Assembly (NCBI GenBank): GCA_025355705.1
Contig: JANXZD010000393.1
Span: 1 to 8,904, forward strand
Direction: 5' to 3'
DNA: 8,904 nt
Origin: Bacteroidota bacterium
Lineage (GTDB): Bacteria; Bacteroidota; Ignavibacteria; UBA10030; UBA8401
Part shown: positions 6,401 through 8,904 of the stretch, piece after piece
Layout of the letters: each line of letters begins with the position of its first letter
How positions within the stretch are numbered: position 1 is the stretch's first letter
Program-made: the position numbers and the translations under genes
The notes under the pieces: model-generated
What the model was told of the DNA's origin: nothing
What the model saw: the letters and a program-made list of their open reading frames with translations, nothing else
Database searches by the model: none

Positions 6401-8648
6401 AACATCCATTTTCATCTTGAATGTAAATTGCTTCATTGACGTTATTTATTAGCTCGCGGTAGGTGTGTTCAGAAAGCATTAACTGCTGTTCCATTATTTT
6501 TCTTTCCGTAATGTCGCGTTGTGTTCCCCATACACCAAGCCACATTCCGTTTTCAACAATTCCAATCGCATTGTTCAGAAAATATTTTATCCCTCCGTCT
6601 TTATCCCGTTCATGAGATTCTTCATCAAAGAACTTATATCCTTTACGGATGAATGTCTTCATATACTCTATGTTATAGGGATCGGATTCTACAAGCAGGC
6701 CGCTGATCATTTTTCCGATCGCTTCCTGTGTGGAATGAAAACCGTACATCTTTGCCATAACATCATTACATTCTGCAATGTAACTTCGTTCAAACATCAA
6801 ACGAATCTGCTCATCAAGTATTAATGATGTTGGAATTGGTACTTTAAAAGCAGTGCGGTATATCCCTTCGGAACTTTGTTCAACAAATGCACGATAACGT
6901 TCTTCACTGTCGCGGAGAAGTTTTTCAGCACGCGCTTGTTCCGCAATATGTCCCGTCATCTCAATGTTTTGTTCACGGATCTCCTTAAAGAGACGCGCGT
7001 TGGCGATCGCAACAGAGATATGATTTGCAACGGTCTGTACATGTTCAAGATCTGTCTCTGAGAATTCTCTTGGTCCAACTTTGGTAAACAATCCGATAAT
7101 ACCGATGACCGTATGTCCGATCAACAGCGGTGCGCCCGCATATGAAATGAAACCGAACTTGATGTCTTCCTTCTTTAAAGGATTGGCAGGGAAATACGAC
7201 GAGAATTTTTCATTGATATTTTTGATGGACACTGCACGTCGGCTCACCATAATCTGATGTGCTATGCCGAAATTTGCCGGGATCGATCTACTCAGCTGAT
7301 CTTCCTGAATACCAATACTCGCTAATAAATTGAGTTGACCCTCTTCAATGATACGTACAATAACAGAATCTACATCGAATGCATGTTTTACCTGTTCGAT
7401 CATTTCCCGCACCTGTTTTTGTATCGGCAGAGAACCGATCACTTCGCCGGTGACCCGTGATAATAGATCGAGCCGTTTGTTACTATGACTGAGCCTTTCC
7501 TCTGATTCTTTTCGATATGTTATATCTCGAAAATTAATAACAACGCCATTTACAGCGGGGTCATTAATAAGATTAGTTCCGGTTACTTCCAGCCACCTCC
7601 AACTTCCATTCTTATGACGAAACCGAAGCTGCGAAATAATACTTTCACCATAATGCAACAACAGATCCGAAAAGATCTTTTTATTCTGATCACGATCATC
7701 TGCATGGATATACTCAAATGCATTTTTCCCGACAAGATCTTCGAATGAATATCCAAGAATGGAATGTGATGCACCGCTAGTATATTGGATGATTCCATTC
7801 CGATCCATAATAGAAAATGATTCGGCGCTCTTTTCAATCAATGCGCGGAATCTTTTTTCACTCTTATTCAATTCATCCTGTGCCTTCCGGCGTTCGGTCA
7901 CATCTCTAAATGTGAGCACAATTCCTGTGATCTCGCCTGAATCGTCAAAGATGGGAGCGGCAGAATCTTCAATGAATGTTTTTGCCCCATTCTTACCGAT
8001 GAGAATGGTATGATTGCTCACACTAAGTGGTGTCCGGTCTCGCAATACTTTTGCTACAGGATTGGGAAGGAGTTTTCCGGTATCTTCGTTCTCAATTATG
8101 AATACATCGCCAAGCTTTTTTCCCACCGCTTCCTCCTGCTTCCAACCGGTCAACTGTTCGGCAATGACATTCATGAACTTTATGATTCCCTTTTTATCCG
8201 TGGCAATCACTGCATCACCAATACTGCGCAATGTTGTAGAAAGCCAGCGTCGTTGTTCTTTCACTTCCGCTTCAGCTTTGTATTTATACATTGCCATATC
8301 AACGGTTGCACGAACATCCCGTGCGTCGAACGGTTTCAGAATATAACCGTACGCATCGATATGTTTTGCGCGTTGAATGGTTCGTTCATCAGAATTTGCG
8401 GTTAGGAAAATGATCGGAATATCGAACTGCCCAAGGATGATCTTTGCGGCATCAATACCATCCATCGATCCTTTCAGAGCGATATCCATTAAAATAATAT
8501 CAGGGGGAGAATCATTGACAGCTGCTATTGCCTGCTTGCCGGAAACAACCTCTTCAATGACTGAAAATCCGGCAGAAGATAGGATCGCACGAAGATCCTT
8601 CGTAACGATCTTTTCATCTTCCACAATAAGAGCTTTTTTTCGTTTCAT
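3483..8648 (-). CDS. Giant soluble hybrid sensor histidine kinase, REC-PAS2-GAF-PAS6-HisKA-HATPase-REC
   Basis: 1721 residues with no transmembrane segment or signal peptide, so a cytoplasmic multi-input sensor. Domains in order: receiver 1 at 5-122 (acid pair E10/D11, phosphoacceptor D55, T83, K105); PAS at about 134-251 and 265-378; GAF at about 391-553; PAS at about 582-715, 726-842, 851-965, 972-1088, 1096-1214 and 1223-1338. Each PAS ends in a variant of RDITERK (248, 374, 711, 836, 960, 1081, 1208, 1333), mostly followed by a short signalling helix of SEERYR type. HisKA is at about 1349-1415 with IAHDFNN, so His1363 is the autophosphorylation site (HPK4-like H box). HATPase_c at about 1462-1582 has N box Asn1475, DTGSGM at 1517, FEPFF at 1531 and GKGTGLGL at 1541. 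Receiver 2 is at 1602-1717 (D1607/D1608, D1653, S1680/S1681, K1703). All catalytic residues are intact. The start is fixed by an in-frame TAA eight codons upstream with no other start codon between. No HPt domain and no output domain are present; signal and target are unknown. The epimerase follows 32 bp downstream. Confidence 0.96.
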   Translation of the reverse strand: MKRKKALIVEDEKIVTKDLRAILSSAGFSVIEEVVSGKQAIAAVNDSPPDIILMDIALKGSMDGIDAAKIILGQFDIPIIFLTANSDERTIQRAKHIDAYGYILKPFDARDVRATVDMAMYKYKAEAEVKEQRRWLSTTLRSIGDAVIATDKKGIIKFMNVIAEQLTGWKQEEAVGKKLGDVFIIENEDTGKLLPNPVAKVLRDRTPLSVSNHTILIGKNGAKTFIEDSAAPIFDDSGEITGIVLTFRDVTERRKAQDELNKSEKRFRALIEKSAESFSIMDRNGIIQYTSGASHSILGYSFEDLVGKNAFEYIHADDRDQNKKIFSDLLLHYGESIISQLRFRHKNGSWRWLEVTGTNLINDPAVNGVVINFRDITYRKESEERLSHSNKRLDLLSRVTGEVIGSLPIQKQVREMIEQVKHAFDVDSVIVRIIEEGQLNLLASIGIQEDQLSRSIPANFGIAHQIMVSRRAVSIKNINEKFSSYFPANPLKKEDIKFGFISYAGAPLLIGHTVIGIIGLFTKVGPREFSETDLEHVQTVANHISVAIANARLFKEIREQNIEMTGHIAEQARAEKLLRDSEERYRAFVEQSSEGIYRTAFKVPIPTSLILDEQIRLMFERSYIAECNDVMAKMYGFHSTQEAIGKMISGLLVESDPYNIEYMKTFIRKGYKFFDEESHERDKDGGIKYFLNNAIGIVENGMWLGVWGTQRDITERKIMEQQLMLSEHTYRELINNVNEAIYIQDENGCFLDVNATAERFYGYKREEFIGKTAEFLSAPEKNNLNAVATAFRKAFIGKPQFFEFWGKRSDGSIFPKDVSLTSGNYFGKKVVVAVGRDITERKNAEYALRESEERYRALVEFSPNAIVVHVKGIVQFVNQSAIRLMGAARGDELIGKNVIEFVHPAHQELVKQRISKVYDNKAVPPQEQKWLRLDGSTVEVEVISIPFLFEGEHAAQVIARDITEHKQAEGELRKLSQAVQQSPASVIITNLEGNIEYVNSKALELSGYTLEEVIGKNPRIFSSREKTGDDYNELWTTINSGKEWRGEFHNKNKNGQLYWVSSSINPIVNERGEIIHFLATQENITKRKQAEDALLESELRFRSLFENAKDAVFLSDTKTGNIIDVNAEAEKLLKRPRTEIIGKHQSFIHPPERSQEAESLFREQILLLGEHPMEFEVIDSTGKKIPVEIKASVIRLDDKRIIAQGIFRDISERKFAERNLRQSEEKYRRLFEDSKDGIYITTIDGMILDVNTATVDILGFSNKNELLNHNAFEFYLSETEREKFIKEFTTKDFVKDYEITFKVKGGSKVHVLLTSVVVRDDQGKPMLFNGSMRDITDKKQLEQQLMQAQKMESIGTLAGGIAHDFNNLLAMILGTAELIKRQAKDNPSIQNYINRIIEASDRGASISKQLLLFSRPEQAELQPVSVHNVVEQVTEFLKHFLPKTIFVQYNIEHTSAIVMGDMGHLHQAILNLSLNAKDAMPDGGVLTVGTKLIRSEQVKERFPEADEREYIAISINDTGSGMDEALQQRIFEPFFSTKARGKGTGLGLAIVHGIVKLHQGFIDVESKKGVGTTFTMYFPMISVGLSDVQYSEHETVRMNNETILIVDDEEMLRDILYESLKEEGYHVLTASDGIEALKIYAEKKETISLVITDLGMPHMGGEELFVKLRAMNPNVKVIVSSGFLDTATRSDLLRKGIQDVLTKPYRFDAIFATVSRIIVNN

Positions 8649-8904
8649 CGGATTACAATGATAAATTTAACGTTGAAACAACTGTGTTATTATTTACTAT
8701 AAGGTAATAATCAATTGTGTCATATCCCATCAAGAAAATCATATCGTTGAAAATCCTTTCCCTGAAAGATATTAACAAGTATTTATCCTGTAATCGTAAA
8801 TGTCTAGATTTTTTTAGAAAAAAATGTATCTCTAAAATGTGGGTATGCAGCAACGAAAAATAAAACAGTTTTTCCCAAACCAAATGAATTGAGAATATTT
8901 CTTA
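8649..8904. other. AT-rich leader region upstream of the kinase
   Basis: No gene is supported in these 256 bases. They hold the possible kinase promoter and, at 8809-8824, a run of seven T, AG, and seven A. The end of a gene upstream of the kinase is not visible, so the neighbour on this side lies beyond the window. A 76-codon minus-strand frame at 8883-8653 has no recognisable protein character. Confidence 0.5.
8696..8723 (-). promoter_or_regulatory. Possible sigma-70-like promoter of the kinase gene
   Basis: On the minus strand, ATGACA (8723-8718), a 16-base spacer and TATAGT (8701-8696) each match the sigma-70 consensus at five of six positions. Transcription would begin near 8689 and give a leader of about 40 bases before the AUG at 8648. 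If the host is a Bacteroidota member its main sigma factor prefers other motifs (TAnnTTTG), and in AT-rich DNA such matches are common. No Shine-Dalgarno sequence precedes the kinase start. Confidence 0.3.

Noticed and set aside
8010..8405. 131-codon and 110-codon plus-strand frames opposite the kinase start
   Set aside because: They are shadows of the kinase coding sequence; the kinase frame shows a clear receiver and PAS domain here.
3483..8648. Gene fusion or assembly join, given the extreme length and repeated domains
   Set aside because: The frame is unbroken, the linker helices between PAS domains are regular, and domain order is typical of hybrid kinases. Nothing shows a seam.
8809..8824. 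T7-AG-A7 inverted repeat as a terminator or protein-binding site
   Set aside because: The stem would be only A-U pairs with a two-base loop. It is more likely a homopolymer-rich patch in non-coding DNA.
8653..8883. 76-codon minus-strand frame ending four bases before the kinase start
   Set aside because: The composition is that of translated AT-rich DNA (many F, L, I, Y, H), with no ribosome binding site and no recognisable motif. It also covers the likely promoter region. A leader peptide cannot be excluded but has no support.
1..8904. CRISPR array, tRNA, rRNA, insertion sequence or defence system
   Set aside because: No regularly spaced repeats, no cloverleaf or rRNA sequence, no transposase or nuclease motifs and no terminal inverted repeats were seen on either strand.

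Overview
The window carries three protein genes, all on the minus strand. In order of transcription, right to left, they are: a very large soluble hybrid sensor histidine kinase (8648 to 3483), a 304-residue atypical short-chain dehydrogenase/epimerase of the TIGR01777 (YfcH / SDR39U1) type (3450 to 2536), and the first 805 residues of a secreted multidomain hydrolase-like protein that runs off the left edge (2417 to below 1). Coding density is high. The only non-coding stretches are the 256 bp leader at the right end, a 32 bp gap and a 118 bp gap. No RNA gene, insertion sequence, CRISPR array or phage gene was seen.

The sequence looks like a chromosomal fragment of a free-living, moderately AT-leaning bacterium. 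I lean towards the Bacteroidota/Ignavibacteria (FCB) side. The reasons are the secreted protein with a fibronectin type III module before a class I glutamine amidotransferase-like fold, the huge PAS-rich cytoplasmic hybrid kinase, and AT-rich start regions mostly without a Shine-Dalgarno sequence. This is an impression from protein style, not a proof.

Region by region. 8649-8904 is an AT-rich leader with a possible sigma-70-like promoter about 50-75 bp before the kinase start. 3483-8648 encodes REC-PAS-PAS-GAF-PAS(x6)-HisKA-HATPase_c-REC in one chain of 1721 residues. It has no membrane segment and all phosphotransfer residues are present. 3451-3482 is a short gap with a run of nine U in the mRNA and no convincing stem, so the kinase and the epimerase probably share a transcript. 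2536-3450 is the epimerase. 2418-2535 is an AT-rich gap with an imperfect direct repeat and the only clear Shine-Dalgarno sequence of the window. 1-2417 is the secreted hydrolase.

How the genes work together is not evident. The kinase has no partner response regulator with an output domain, and no HPt domain, in the window. The epimerase family has no settled role here. Only the short spacing suggests kinase-epimerase co-expression. The secreted protein may be a separate unit, since it has its own ribosome binding site and a longer upstream gap. The most noteworthy items are the size and double-receiver layout of the kinase and the uncharacterised composite secreted hydrolase. I did not find clear evidence of an undescribed defence or mobile system.
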